From assembly GCA_029261355.1 (NCBI GenBank), contig JAJDBM010000040.1, positions 109,718 to 173,717 of the forward strand: DNA of 64,000 bases. The letters run 5' to 3'. The translations under genes and the position numbers were made by a program. Shown here piece after piece: positions 17,232 through 26,349 of this stretch. The stretch's first letter is position 1, and each line of letters starts with the position of its first letter. This stretch comes from Nitrospirales bacterium. Its GTDB lineage: Bacteria > Nitrospirota > Nitrospiria > Nitrospirales > UBA8639. Below the pieces are notes generated by a model. It worked only from the letters and a program-made list of their open reading frames with translations. It had not been told where the DNA came from and did not search any database.

Positions 17232-17636
17232 ATGAATACCGTCGTTCTCTCACCCAAGAAACTGTTTCCAGTTTCTCTCCTAGTCGGAATTGGCATGATG
17301 ATCCTCATACCTGGAATTGCCACGGCCACTCCAAGTCATGACCAAGTCAAAGCTGACATGAGCAAGGCCTCTCAGATTTCTATCGAGCAGGCCATTCAAG
17401 CTGCAACAAAGGAAGTACCGGGCAGAGTGATCAAGGCCGAACTCGAGAAAGAGCATGGACCGCTCATGTGGGAAATTGAAATCGTGACGTCAGAAGGCAA
17501 GGTACAAGAAGTCCACCTTGATGGTGTCAGTGGCAAGCGACTCGCGCTACAGAATAGTGAAGGCACCCAGGAAGGTTCCGAATCAAGCATTCATACTGGC
17601 TCAGCTGAACAGGGCAGCCAAAAGATGGAAAAATAA
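17232..17636 (+). CDS. PepSY domain protein
   Basis: 134 residues: signal peptide (about 1-30, ending IATATPSH), then one PepSY domain (ISIEQAIQAATKEVPGRVIKAELE ... MWEIEIVT ... VHLDGVSG). The ATG at 17232 is chosen over an upstream one at 17142 because GAGGAGG stands 7 bases before it and the signal peptide begins there. PepSY domains occur in periplasmic inhibitors and in iron-linked membrane proteins, such as the one at 3808. The Gly/Ser/Glu-rich tail is probably unstructured. Confidence 0.8.
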   Translation: MNTVVLSPKKLFPVSLLVGIGMMILIPGIATATPSHDQVKADMSKASQISIEQAIQAATKEVPGRVIKAELEKEHGPLMWEIEIVTSEGKVQEVHLDGVSGKRLALQNSEGTQEGSESSIHTGSAEQGSQKMEK

Positions 17637-17699
17637 CCATCCAAAGAAAAAAACTCCGTAGTAAAAAGCAACGAAACAGAGAGGAACATGTCAACACCA

Positions 17700-17743
17700 T
17701 TTCTCACAGGGCAAGGGAACACATGAACTTGCCTTGTGAGAAA
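17700..17743. terminator. Stem-loop after PepSY gene
   Basis: TTTCTCACA + GGCAAG pair with CTTGCC + TGTGAGAAA (15 bp with one mismatch). There is no long T-run after it on the plus strand; probable transcript end or processing site. Confidence 0.55.
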
Positions 17744-17832
17744 TTCTCTGTTTAGGCAATCATCTTCTTGTGGGCTTGCTCCAGCTCTTGCTAGAGACGT
17801 TCAAAGAGGTATGTCCAAAGAAGGAGATCTCC

Positions 17833-18186
17833 ATGATTTCAGAACGCTTCGAACACACTACTATCACAATTAGCATTCATGGAGCATTTAATACGAAAAC
17901 AGCACAAGAGTTTTCCGTGACCACTTTACGTGCCTATCGGATGGGCTTTCGTGATTTTTATGTGAGCCTAAAACCTGTGAGCCTCATCGACAAGGCTGGC
18001 CTACGGTTACTGTCCAGCATCATGCAGAAGCTTGAACAGCAAGACTGCACTGGCACCATTATCCATTTTCCGTCTTCTCTCTATACTGAGTTGCATACGT
18101 CGGGAAAAGATACAGTTCGACCAACTGCACGCAGAAGACGCTCGAAGCCTGTTGCACCTCCCGCATTGCAGGCCGCACCACAGTGA
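17833..18186 (+). CDS. STAS-like domain protein
   Basis: 117 residues. The N-terminal 85 resemble a STAS/anti-sigma-antagonist fold (beta strand TITISIHGAF, then a helix; VSLIDKAGLRLLSSIMQKLEQQ is the characteristic helix after the phosphorylatable position). The usual DSSG serine motif is replaced by IDKAG, so control by phosphorylation is unlikely. The tail is Arg/Pro-rich. AAGGAG at 17820 fixes the start at 17833 rather than 17770. It is followed 13 bases later by an unknown gene. Role unknown. Confidence 0.6.
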   Translation: MISERFEHTTITISIHGAFNTKTAQEFSVTTLRAYRMGFRDFYVSLKPVSLIDKAGLRLLSSIMQKLEQQDCTGTIIHFPSSLYTELHTSGKDTVRPTARRRRSKPVAPPALQAAPQ

Positions 18187-18199
18187 GAGCACTAAAACC

Positions 18200-18613
18200 A
18201 TGAAATCTCATTTCGAAAAAATTTCCTCTCAATGGCCGCCTCCCCATAACCCAACGGAGCGAACGCGTATTGGACGAATTGATGAATGGGAGGTCAGGGT
18301 CTTCCCTCAAAACGATACGCAACACCCTTACTTCAAACAAAATGGATTTCTCCATTTGCAGCTATGGCATCCAACGTGGATGCTCTCTGTTTTAACTCCC
18401 TCTCGCTTGACAGATAACTTCTATGAAATATTCCCCTTCCAAAAAGGGAAACTCCAAATATGTTGCCTGACTAACGTCAATACCATTTTACAGCATCACC
18501 TGGAGGCTCCAGGCATTGATCCACCAGTTTTGCAATTGATGGAGCGCTACGTCCTCTATATTGGATCCCTTCAACGCATTATCAACCAACCCACAGCCAT
18601 CCCACATTTCTGA
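18200..18613 (+). CDS. Hypothetical protein paired with STAS gene
   Basis: 137 residues, soluble, rich in His, Pro and aromatic residues (WEVRVFP, LHLQLWHPTWML), no signal peptide. The start at 18200 is the first ATG after the STAS gene. I do not recognise a family; the compact alpha/beta character would suit a cytoplasmic binding protein. Position implies co-transcription with the STAS gene. Confidence 0.55.
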   Translation: MKSHFEKISSQWPPPHNPTERTRIGRIDEWEVRVFPQNDTQHPYFKQNGFLHLQLWHPTWMLSVLTPSRLTDNFYEIFPFQKGKLQICCLTNVNTILQHHLEAPGIDPPVLQLMERYVLYIGSLQRIINQPTAIPHF

Positions 18614-18917
18614 TCATAAAAGGGGGGACTAGGTTGAACAATATCTGACTTCAGTATTCAAACAAACAATCGGCCACTGAAACAATTACTTGTTCCAAAG
18701 AAGAATTAGGAAATTGGAAACTGGGGGACTATGTTTTTCGGTCGTTGAGATGTGACAGTCGCAGACGATATTCCAAACACATTAAAGAACAGGGATTTGA
18801 ACATACTTTCCTGGATTTTTGACATTCTCAACTGGAAATTGACTTTGGTACATACATACTAATGTTGAGAGATTTCACCCAGTAGCAGAAAACACGTTCA
18901 CTCATTCAACCTCAACC
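18614..18917. other. Intergenic region with a possible promoter
   Basis: No coding frame. TTCCTGGATTTTTGACATT at 18808-18826 resembles the shared element of the Fur promoters, but the site 37 bases further on matches the Fur box only 10/19. The block GGGGGACTA occurs twice (about 18624 and 18723). Confidence 0.4.
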
Positions 18918-19220
18918 ATGAACACACGACCATCCAGATTTCTCACCTGTCTTTTATTATTTACGTATTTCACTGTTGCGTCCACCGCCTTTGCGTTTGG
19001 ACTGTCCCACGTCAAATTCGATAAAGACAGTGAACAGGCCTCACATTCGTGCCCATGGTTTTGGCAAGTCAAATCTACCGTAGGCCTCCCATCATTGCCT
19101 CCTCTCGTGACACCTCACTGGACAATTACTGCCGATATCACTCCTGAACAACACGTCAATGCTTCAAGTGTAGAATGCTCGCCATCCGTCCGTGGGCCCC
19201 CTCTCTGCTTCCTCCGATAA
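18918..19220 (+). CDS. Short secreted hypothetical protein
   Basis: 100 residues with a clear signal peptide (residues 1-27, FTYFTVASTAFAFG). The mature part has cysteines (HSCPWFW, VECSP, LCFLR) but no recognised domain. It may be the first gene before the ExbB-like/DUF2149/CobN-like set, though 228 bases and a separate Fur-like site lie between. Confidence 0.45.
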   Translation: MNTRPSRFLTCLLLFTYFTVASTAFAFGLSHVKFDKDSEQASHSCPWFWQVKSTVGLPSLPPLVTPHWTITADITPEQHVNASSVECSPSVRGPPLCFLR

Positions 19221-19297
19221 TCTCAAACATTTTTGACAAATCACGAACGACTGTTCGCTAATTGCGATCGTCAGACCGACATATGATCGTGTGTGTG

Positions 19298-19316
19298 AGC
19301 AATGACGATCATTCTC
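19298..19316. promoter_or_regulatory. Fur-box-like site ahead of HmuUVS-like operon
   Basis: 13/19 matches, with the perfect inner dyad AATGA-cga-TCATT. It stands 132 bases before the start at 19449. Confidence 0.5.
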
Positions 19317-19448
19317 AGACCTTGGCGTCATGCTTCAGCCCTTCTCTGTGACACGTATTCACACGGCTGAGATACGGCTGCACGATAGACGCACAATTCG
19401 TTCTGATCTCTCTTCTCTTGATTCGTCACGTACGGAAGGAACATCGTT

Positions 19449-19994
19449 ATGCAAATAGAAGCCATCATGTATCAAGTATCAAATCTGTTTCTGACTCCTG
19501 TATTGGCGCTCATTGGCATACTGTTTGTGTATGCTTTTTTTGCGTTAGGCACGTTCACTGGTCAGTGGTTTCAACGCAGGAAATATCTGGAGACCTATCG
19601 TCAGATAGTTCATGAATTGCGGAATGGGAACACAGATACTCAAATAGTCAAAGGGTTTCGCCTCTTTAACCACTTTCAACGTCAGCCATCAGCCTCGACC
19701 GATTACTTCGACATTCTTGCACTGAAAGAGCTTGAAACATCGCGAATTGTGACACGAATTGCCCCGATGCTCGGACTCGTCGGGACCATGATTCCCATGG
19801 GGCCCGCACTAAAATCTCTGGCTGACGGCAATGTGCAGGGCATTAGCGAGAATCTCATTGTTGCCTTTGCTGCTGTGACGTTTGGATTAGTCACCGCTTC
19901 AATCACCTTCTGCTTAGCCTCGATTCATAAACGATGGTTAGCTTCAGAACTTCACGATATTCAGGTCATCCAACAAGCCAGGAGGCCTGAATGA
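19449..19994 (+). CDS. MotA/TolQ/ExbB-like proton channel protein (HmuU-like)
   Basis: 181 residues. An N-terminal helix (LFLTPVLALIGILFVYAFFAL) is followed by a cytoplasmic stretch and the diagnostic pair of helices (RIAPMLGLVGTMIPMGPAL and NLIVAFAAVTFGLVTASITF). It belongs to the branch encoded with DUF2149 and CobN-like proteins, as in hmu haem-uptake loci, and is distinct from the ExbB at the window start. It overlaps the DUF2149 gene by 4 bases (ATGA). Probably forms an ion channel driving the neighbouring CobN-like protein or the receptor (inference). Confidence 0.88.
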   Translation: MQIEAIMYQVSNLFLTPVLALIGILFVYAFFALGTFTGQWFQRRKYLETYRQIVHELRNGNTDTQIVKGFRLFNHFQRQPSASTDYFDILALKELETSRIVTRIAPMLGLVGTMIPMGPALKSLADGNVQGISENLIVAFAAVTFGLVTASITFCLASIHKRWLASELHDIQVIQQARRPE

Positions 19995-20302
19995 AGTTGC
20001 TCGAAGAAGACGAATCTAATAACCCAATTCTCTCTGTTGCAAATATGGTCGATGTCTTCTTGGTCGTCATTGCGGCACTGCTTATTGCCATTGCACAAAA
20101 TCCCTTAAACCCGTTTTTCAGTGATGACATCACCGTCATTAAAGACCCCGGAAAAGAAACGATGGAGATCATCACGAAGAAAGGGGAAAAGATCGAACAT
20201 CATAAAACCACTGGCACGATTGGGCAGGGAGAAGGCACTCGCGCTGGCACTGCGTATCGGCTTAAGGATGGATCACTCATTTATGTCCCGGAAACGGACT
20301 AG
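19991..20302 (+). CDS. DUF2149 protein (HmuV-like)
   Basis: 103 residues. The start MKLLEEDE..NPILSVANMVDVFLVVIAALLIAIA is the DUF2149 hallmark: an acidic head, an N(L/M)xDVxLVxxxALL helix with an aspartate like that of ExbD/TolR, then a small periplasmic domain ending with GSLIYVPE. DUF2149 thus looks like the ExbD-like partner of the preceding channel protein. Overlap with it and proximity to the CobN-like gene support a three-protein complex. Confidence 0.85.
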   Translation: MKLLEEDESNNPILSVANMVDVFLVVIAALLIAIAQNPLNPFFSDDITVIKDPGKETMEIITKKGEKIEHHKTTGTIGQGEGTRAGTAYRLKDGSLIYVPETD

Positions 20303-20381
20303 TAACGAGGAAAACGTCGCCGAGATGACATCACTCGACTCACATTACCAGGCATTTGTTGAATTATGCGGAGGATAGATC

Positions 20382-23300
20382 ATGAAACATATTAAGGAAT
20401 CATTATTCACGACATCAGTCGCGAGTCGCACGATATGGCTCGGACTTTTCTTTAGTGTCTTACTCTTACATTTTGTCTTTGCTCCTAAAAACACCGTTCG
20501 TGGGGAGCAACTCAATTCATCCAGTGTCTCACACCATTCCCTCTTGATCTTGGCAACGAACCACGTCTCGGAAGCCAAGCTTATGGAACTACAGCAACTG
20601 GCCAAAAATACCTCCCTCAGGATTGACTACAAGCTTCTCGACAGTCTGAAGGATGGAGACGCCTTTTCGAACATTATCGCACCGTATCAGATGGTAATCT
20701 TTGATTCCGTGAGCGGACATGAAGCGGAACTGTCTTACGCAAAATTCACGAACACGGTAAAAACCCATTCCGATAAAATCTTTCTTCCGATCAAACTGCT
20801 GAAAGGTACACCACTCCGTCAAGGTGTCTCTGACGAAGAAGCCAAACGTGTCCATGACTATTACGATAATGGCGGAACACAAAACTTCCACCGTATGTTG
20901 GCCTATCTTGAAACACGTATCTTTGAAAAGACTCACCAGTCCATTCAACCCCCCATCATTTTCCCAAAAGTTGGGATTTATCACCCTCAATACGAACAGA
21001 AGGTATTCCCCTCCTTGGATGAATACATCAAATGGAAAGGGAAAGATGCCAGCAAGACGCAAACGACCGTCGGCATTGCCATGTCGAAAGAAGCCATTGC
21101 CTCGAATCAAACACAACTGGTGGATGAATTTATTCAGCAGATAGAAGAACGTGGAGGACTGGCCCTCCCCTTTTATTTTGTCGCCAGTCCGTATGGTGCG
21201 CCCGACTACACATTGCTCCTACAACAGAACGGTCAGACAGTGGCAGATGTCATTATCAATACACGTATTCTCCATTGGGCCAGTGCGAGAAAAACTGAAT
21301 TTGAAAAGCTTGGGGTCCCGGTCATTCAAGCACTCCCTTATTCCAATGGCGATCAAAAAAAATGGGAAAACGATAACGCTGGAATCCCAGCGATGGCGAT
21401 CCCATTTTTTCTCACCTATGCCGAAATCGCCGGAGCCATCGACCCCATGGTCGTCGCGGCAGTTGATCAAAAAACAAAACAAACCGTTTCAATCGACTAT
21501 CAGCTACATGCACTCATGAATAAGGTCTTTCGTCTTGCAAAATTGAAGCATACTCCCAATAAAGACAAGCATGTTGCCATCATGTTTTACAACTACCCCC
21601 CAGGAGAAAAAAACGCAAGTGCCTCATTCTTAAATATTCCTGAGAGCTTAGAAAATATTTCAGAAGCTCTCATCAAAGCTGGATACCAAGTCGACCAGGC
21701 AACGGAGGAAAAATTTGTCGAAGCCATCCCGTTAATGCTTCGACCCTTTTACCGTAATGAATCATTTACCCAAGTGCTCAAGCATGAACTTGGAGGACTT
21801 CTTCCACTCTCAACCTATACCGCTTGGTACAAAACACTCCCACAAGCAATTCGCACGGAAATTGAAACACGCTGGGGTGAACCCAAGGACAGTTTTACGG
21901 TGTACGAAATTGATGGACAAAAACAATTTGTGATTCCACGAATTAAACTTGGCAATCTATTAATTCTCCCTCAACCCCCACGAGGAAATAACAAAAACCG
22001 AGAGCAAGAGATTTACCACAGCCAAAATACTCCTGTAAGTCATAATTATTTAGCCACATACTTATTCACACATCAACAATTTCACGCAGATGCAATCGTT
22101 CACCTGGGAACACATGGCACCCAAGAATGGCTTCCCGGCAAAGAACGAGGCCTCTCTGCTTATGACGATGGCTATTTACCCATCAACGATATTCCGGTGA
22201 TCTACCCATTTATCGTGGACAATGTTGGTGAGGCCATGCAAACCAAACGCCGGGGACGCGCCCTGGTGATTAGCCATCTGACACCACCATTCAGAAAGGC
22301 CGGCCTCTATCGAGAATTGGCTGAAATCGATGAACTCATGAATCAATATGATGAATTGGAGCAAGGCAGTGTCAAAGCCCATACCAAAGAACAAATTATT
22401 GATCTCACCATTCAAAAAAATATCCACAAAGACCTTGCGTGGAGCGAGGAAGATATATCCAAGAAATTTGAAGAATTTCTGCCTGAACTTCACGACCATC
22501 TCCATGCCATGGCTCAGCAAAATCAGCCCCTCGGACTCCATTCTTTTGGACAGTCGTTTGAGCCTCATCATCTCACTTCCACAATGCTTCAAATGCTAGG
22601 GTCGCGTTTTGTCGAACTCGCACAAACCTATGGCACAGACTTGCTCCCAACAACATTGAGTTCGTCTATGAGCACCTCACCAAGCACCACAGAGACGACA
22701 GAGAAAGACGACCCGTTGGTGCACACCATTGAATATCGACTCGTGGACACATTTGTTGTGCAGCAACAAAACGTTCCTCAAAATACGAATCCAGATCTTC
22801 GAACGTTACTCCTAGATGGTCGCACGCATTTTAAAAATTTGAAGAATCAACAAGAAATCCAGGCAATTCTTCACGCACTTGATGGCAAGTACGTGTCAAC
22901 ATCGGCAGGTGGAGGGCCAATTAATAATCCGGACTCACTCCCAACAGGACGAAATTTGTATGGATTTGATCCATCAAAGATTCCGACCAAAGCCGCCTAC
23001 GAGGCCGGAAAAGAACTCATGGATAACATGCTCGCAACATTTTACGTGAAGCATGAACGATACCCAGCCAAAGTCACGTTCAACCTTTGGTCAATCGAAA
23101 CGATGAGACATTTGGGTGTGCTTGAATCACAAATTCTTCATGCCATGGGGGTAAAACCCATATGGAATGAACAAGGGAAAGTGACGGGTACGGAAATCAT
23201 TCCATACAGTGAACTCAAGCGACCTCGCGTTGATGTCATTGCCTCACCAACGGGTCTCTATCGTGATGCGTTTCCGAACGTCATGATGTTAATTTCGAAA

Positions 23301-24497
23301 GCCGTTCAAAAGATCGCCGACCTCAAAGGCGAACATAACTATGTCGCCCAACATGCTGCCTCAATCAAACGAGACCTTCTCGCAAACGGTTTGGCCCCTG
23401 ATGAAGCCGAAGCCCTGTCGACTATCAGATTTTTCTCCACCGAGAGCGGGGAATATGGAACAGGACTTGAAGTGGCCAGTCTTGCCTCGGACACATGGGA
23501 AACTGACGACAAACTCGCCAATATGTACTTAGATCGAATGGGATACTTTTACGGTTCTGATGAAAAAACTTGGGGACAGAAACTACCTGAAGTGGACCTC
23601 TATGCGATGAACCTGACTGGTACCGATGCGGTCTTGTTTTCTCGATCTTCGAATATCTACGGGATGATGACGAGTGATGATCCGTTTCAGTATTTCGGGG
23701 GCATTTCCCTGGCTGTCCGTCATCTCGATGGGAAAAGTCCGGAGATGTTCATTTCCGATTTACGCGATAAAGATAATAGAAACGTCGCTCCGCTTAGTGA
23801 ATTTATTTCCACCGAACTACGATCGCGATACTTCCACCCCAAATGGATTGAAGAAATGCAAGAGGAGGGGTACTCCGGCACGTTGGCCGTCTTAGACACA
23901 GTCAATAACTTTTGGGGTTGGCAAGTGGTCGACCCTGACAGCATCCGCGATGATCAATGGCAAGGATTCCATGATGTCTATGTCAATGACATGTATGACA
24001 TGAAGATGAAGGAATGGTTTGAAACGAATAATCCCGAAGCCTTGGCCCAGATTGCTGAACGCATGCTTGAGGCCATTCGAAAAGGCTATTGGGATGCTTC
24101 AGATCTAGTCAAACAAGAACTTGCCCAAACGTATCTCGAACTCGCCAAGGCCCATGATATCAATACGTCTAATGAGCAATTTAAGGAATATCTACAGAAC
24201 CTGTCTGCAGGTTATGGTTTGGGCGCCCTCCCCCTCGTCGCCCAACCCGCTTCAAGTCAGATGCCCACACCACCGGCAGAAGCGACTCCCGCCACGCAAA
24301 CTGTCGAAGGACAGATGTTAGAAAAAGTACAACCGACGGAAAGCACCAATGCTAATGATGCCTGGTATTTAGCCATCATTATTTTCATATTCTTTATTGC
24401 GGGGGTCATGTACCAACTGACCATGCGCTCAGAATCTCAACAGTCTTCGGCTCTCGACAACGCTGTGACATCAGCCGAAGAACTGAGTACAACATAG
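20382..24497 (+). CDS. Membrane-anchored CobN/magnesium-chelatase-like protein (HmuS-like)
   Basis: 1371 residues of the cobaltochelatase CobN/BchH large-subunit family, seen in HLGTHGTQEWLPGK (574-587) and GNLLILPQPPRG. Unlike cytosolic CobN it has a signal/anchor at about 15-33 and a C-terminal membrane helix at about 1328-1348, so the catalytic body should be periplasmic. No CobS/CobT or cobalamin genes are near. The gene follows a MotA/ExbB-like and a DUF2149 gene and lies in a locus with a haem-type TonB receptor. That is the make-up of hmu loci, where HmuS removes iron from haem. A good ribosome site (GGAGGA) precedes the ATG. Haem dechelation here is inferred, not shown. Confidence 0.85.
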   Translation: MKHIKESLFTTSVASRTIWLGLFFSVLLLHFVFAPKNTVRGEQLNSSSVSHHSLLILATNHVSEAKLMELQQLAKNTSLRIDYKLLDSLKDGDAFSNIIAPYQMVIFDSVSGHEAELSYAKFTNTVKTHSDKIFLPIKLLKGTPLRQGVSDEEAKRVHDYYDNGGTQNFHRMLAYLETRIFEKTHQSIQPPIIFPKVGIYHPQYEQKVFPSLDEYIKWKGKDASKTQTTVGIAMSKEAIASNQTQLVDEFIQQIEERGGLALPFYFVASPYGAPDYTLLLQQNGQTVADVIINTRILHWASARKTEFEKLGVPVIQALPYSNGDQKKWENDNAGIPAMAIPFFLTYAEIAGAIDPMVVAAVDQKTKQTVSIDYQLHALMNKVFRLAKLKHTPNKDKHVAIMFYNYPPGEKNASASFLNIPESLENISEALIKAGYQVDQATEEKFVEAIPLMLRPFYRNESFTQVLKHELGGLLPLSTYTAWYKTLPQAIRTEIETRWGEPKDSFTVYEIDGQKQFVIPRIKLGNLLILPQPPRGNNKNREQEIYHSQNTPVSHNYLATYLFTHQQFHADAIVHLGTHGTQEWLPGKERGLSAYDDGYLPINDIPVIYPFIVDNVGEAMQTKRRGRALVISHLTPPFRKAGLYRELAEIDELMNQYDELEQGSVKAHTKEQIIDLTIQKNIHKDLAWSEEDISKKFEEFLPELHDHLHAMAQQNQPLGLHSFGQSFEPHHLTSTMLQMLGSRFVELAQTYGTDLLPTTLSSSMSTSPSTTETTEKDDPLVHTIEYRLVDTFVVQQQNVPQNTNPDLRTLLLDGRTHFKNLKNQQEIQAILHALDGKYVSTSAGGGPINNPDSLPTGRNLYGFDPSKIPTKAAYEAGKELMDNMLATFYVKHERYPAKVTFNLWSIETMRHLGVLESQILHAMGVKPIWNEQGKVTGTEIIPYSELKRPRVDVIASPTGLYRDAFPNVMMLISKAVQKIADLKGEHNYVAQHAASIKRDLLANGLAPDEAEALSTIRFFSTESGEYGTGLEVASLASDTWETDDKLANMYLDRMGYFYGSDEKTWGQKLPEVDLYAMNLTGTDAVLFSRSSNIYGMMTSDDPFQYFGGISLAVRHLDGKSPEMFISDLRDKDNRNVAPLSEFISTELRSRYFHPKWIEEMQEEGYSGTLAVLDTVNNFWGWQVVDPDSIRDDQWQGFHDVYVNDMYDMKMKEWFETNNPEALAQIAERMLEAIRKGYWDASDLVKQELAQTYLELAKAHDINTSNEQFKEYLQNLSAGYGLGALPLVAQPASSQMPTPPAEATPATQTVEGQMLEKVQPTESTNANDAWYLAIIIFIFFIAGVMYQLTMRSESQQSSALDNAVTSAEELSTT

Positions 24498-24602
24498 GCA
24501 TGCGCTCGAGCTGCAGCTCTCTTCAAAAAAAGTGCTGCAGACAGGCTCCTATATTTTTCATGACTGATTAAAAACATATCATTTCTGTAAGGAATCTTTC
24601 AT

Positions 24603-26195
24603 ATGACTTCTATACGCAATAAACAATATAGACGAAATTCTCTATGTTCTTCTCTGCTACAACTTGTCGTCTTCATCATATTTATTTCAATACCACCCAT
24701 TTTGGCATTCGGCGTTATGGCAGATGTCGGCAGCAACGAATCTGATCAACCTCAAGCCGAACATGCCGATCAACAAGAGTTCTATGAACTTGTGGTCTCA
24801 GGCAACCATCACCAAGCCTTTGAACAGGCCTTTGAACTTGGAGATGAACTGTTTGAGACCCAGTTTAATGCTCTGGATGGCGTTGGAGCTCATGTTGCTA
24901 AGGGGCAACGTTTTACGCGTGTGCCTCGCGCAGACCTTTCAGGTTTTGGAGAATGGGCAGATCACACACCCAAACGGGAGACCGGCCCCAACGCACAAGC
25001 CTGCAATGCCTGCCATAACTTACCTTTTGACGATGGAGCAGGCCAGACAAACTCAAACGTCCATCGAGACCCTCTTCATTCTGCGAATTTGAGCATGATG
25101 ATCCAACGAAATACTCCTCATCTTTTTGGCGCGGGGGCAGTTCAACTGTTGGCCGAAGAAATGACGAAACGACTTCATAGAATCCAAAAACGTGCAGCTC
25201 GCCAAGCCTGTAACACAGGCAAGTCGCAAACACGTATTCTGCGAGCAAAGGGAGTGCACTTTGGCATGCTCACCGTAAGACCAATCCAGAATAGTCCCTG
25301 TCAAGTCACTATTGACTCATCAAAGGTAATAGGTGTTTTCAGCGATCTCATTATTCGACCATTTCAATGGAAAGGTAACAATACGACGCTACGAGACTTT
25401 AATCGTGGCGCTTCACACAATGAACTAGGCATGCAAGCGGTTGAACTTGTGGGAAGAGATGAAGACAGCGATTTCGATGGCGTGACGAATGAGATGACCA
25501 TTGGGGATCAAACCGCCCTCGCCATCTATATCGCGGCACAACCCCGACCAACCACAAAAATCGAATTGTCCCACCTTGGACTCATCGAACCGCTATCTTC
25601 TTACGAACGAAAATCCATTCGACGGGGAAAGAAAACTTTCGCTCAAATCGGGTGCGCTTCCTGCCACAGTCCAACCCTCAAGATAAAAGACCCAATTTTT
25701 CGTGAGCCCAGTTTGCATGCGCATCATCGTGATGAATTTTTTCCCAGTGGCCTCAATCCTTTGAATGAACTAGTCGACCCGGCTTTTCCCGTCACGTTTG
25801 ATCTGACAAGAGATCAGCCAGATAATATAGTTCACAATCAAGATGGTCAGGAGATTCGCCTCGGCACATTTGAGCGTGATCGCCGTGGACGAGCCATCGT
25901 CAGACTGTATGGCGATCTTAAACACCATAATCTAGGTTCGAACTTAGCAGAATCTATCGATGAAACAGGGACTGGTGCCTCAACTTGGCTAACCAAAGAG
26001 CTTTGGGGCGTTGGCTCTACAGCTCCATACCTTCATGATGGACGAGCCACGACACTCACCGATGCCATTCAGTCACATGGAGGCGAAGCCTCACCTTCAC
26101 GCCAAGCCTTTGACGCTCTCAGTCCCTCGAAAAAGAAAGACCTTGTGACATTCCTGAATAATCTCGTTTTGTTTAAGGTAACAGAGGAGGAATAA
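24603..26195 (+). CDS. Di-haem c-type oxidoreductase-like protein (DUF1111 family)
   Basis: 530 residues with an N-terminal hydrophobic export signal (about 17-41). Two c-type haem sites, CNACH (134-138) and CASCH (351-355), place it in the di-haem oxidoreductase/DUF1111 group related to MauG and CcpA peroxidases. Typical segments include NNELGM-like HNELGMQAVE, DFDGVTNEM, a long insertion, and TAPYLHDGRATTLTDAI near the end. It lies 106 bases after the CobN-like gene and before a strong stem-loop, so it is probably the last gene of that unit. It could oxidise or reduce the iron or porphyrin product in the periplasm (inference). Confidence 0.88.
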   Translation: MTSIRNKQYRRNSLCSSLLQLVVFIIFISIPPILAFGVMADVGSNESDQPQAEHADQQEFYELVVSGNHHQAFEQAFELGDELFETQFNALDGVGAHVAKGQRFTRVPRADLSGFGEWADHTPKRETGPNAQACNACHNLPFDDGAGQTNSNVHRDPLHSANLSMMIQRNTPHLFGAGAVQLLAEEMTKRLHRIQKRAARQACNTGKSQTRILRAKGVHFGMLTVRPIQNSPCQVTIDSSKVIGVFSDLIIRPFQWKGNNTTLRDFNRGASHNELGMQAVELVGRDEDSDFDGVTNEMTIGDQTALAIYIAAQPRPTTKIELSHLGLIEPLSSYERKSIRRGKKTFAQIGCASCHSPTLKIKDPIFREPSLHAHHRDEFFPSGLNPLNELVDPAFPVTFDLTRDQPDNIVHNQDGQEIRLGTFERDRRGRAIVRLYGDLKHHNLGSNLAESIDETGTGASTWLTKELWGVGSTAPYLHDGRATTLTDAIQSHGGEASPSRQAFDALSPSKKKDLVTFLNNLVLFKVTEEE

Positions 26196-26200
26196 GTTGA

Positions 26201-26239
26201 TGATGCCCCTGCCTGCCAAGTAGTCAGGCAGGGGCATCA
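26201..26239. terminator. Strong stem-loop after di-haem gene
   Basis: TGATGCCCCTGCCTG pairs perfectly with CAGGCAGGGGCATCA (15 bp) around a 9-base loop. There is no T-tract on the plus side, so it may act as a transcript end or stabiliser. Confidence 0.65.
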
Positions 26240-26349
26240 AAGTCAATTCCCCCCTATCAGCCTATAGGAACCAATTTGCGCATCTAGAACTGCCCTTCAC
26301 CTCTCAACCTTTCCTTACAGTCCATCAATCTTGAATTTCGACATGTTTT

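Noticed and set aside
18614..18917. GGGGGACTA block repeated twice as a repeat element
   Set aside because: Only two short imperfect copies about 100 bases apart, with no further structure.
20382..24497. CobN-like protein as aerobic cobalamin cobaltochelatase
   Set aside because: Membrane anchors at both ends, no CobS/CobT or other cobalamin genes nearby, and ExbB-like/DUF2149 partners point to an HmuS-type role.
24508..24519. GAGCTGCAGCTC palindrome after the CobN-like gene
   Set aside because: A short perfect palindrome without spacing, repetition or promoter context; may be chance or a weak hairpin.
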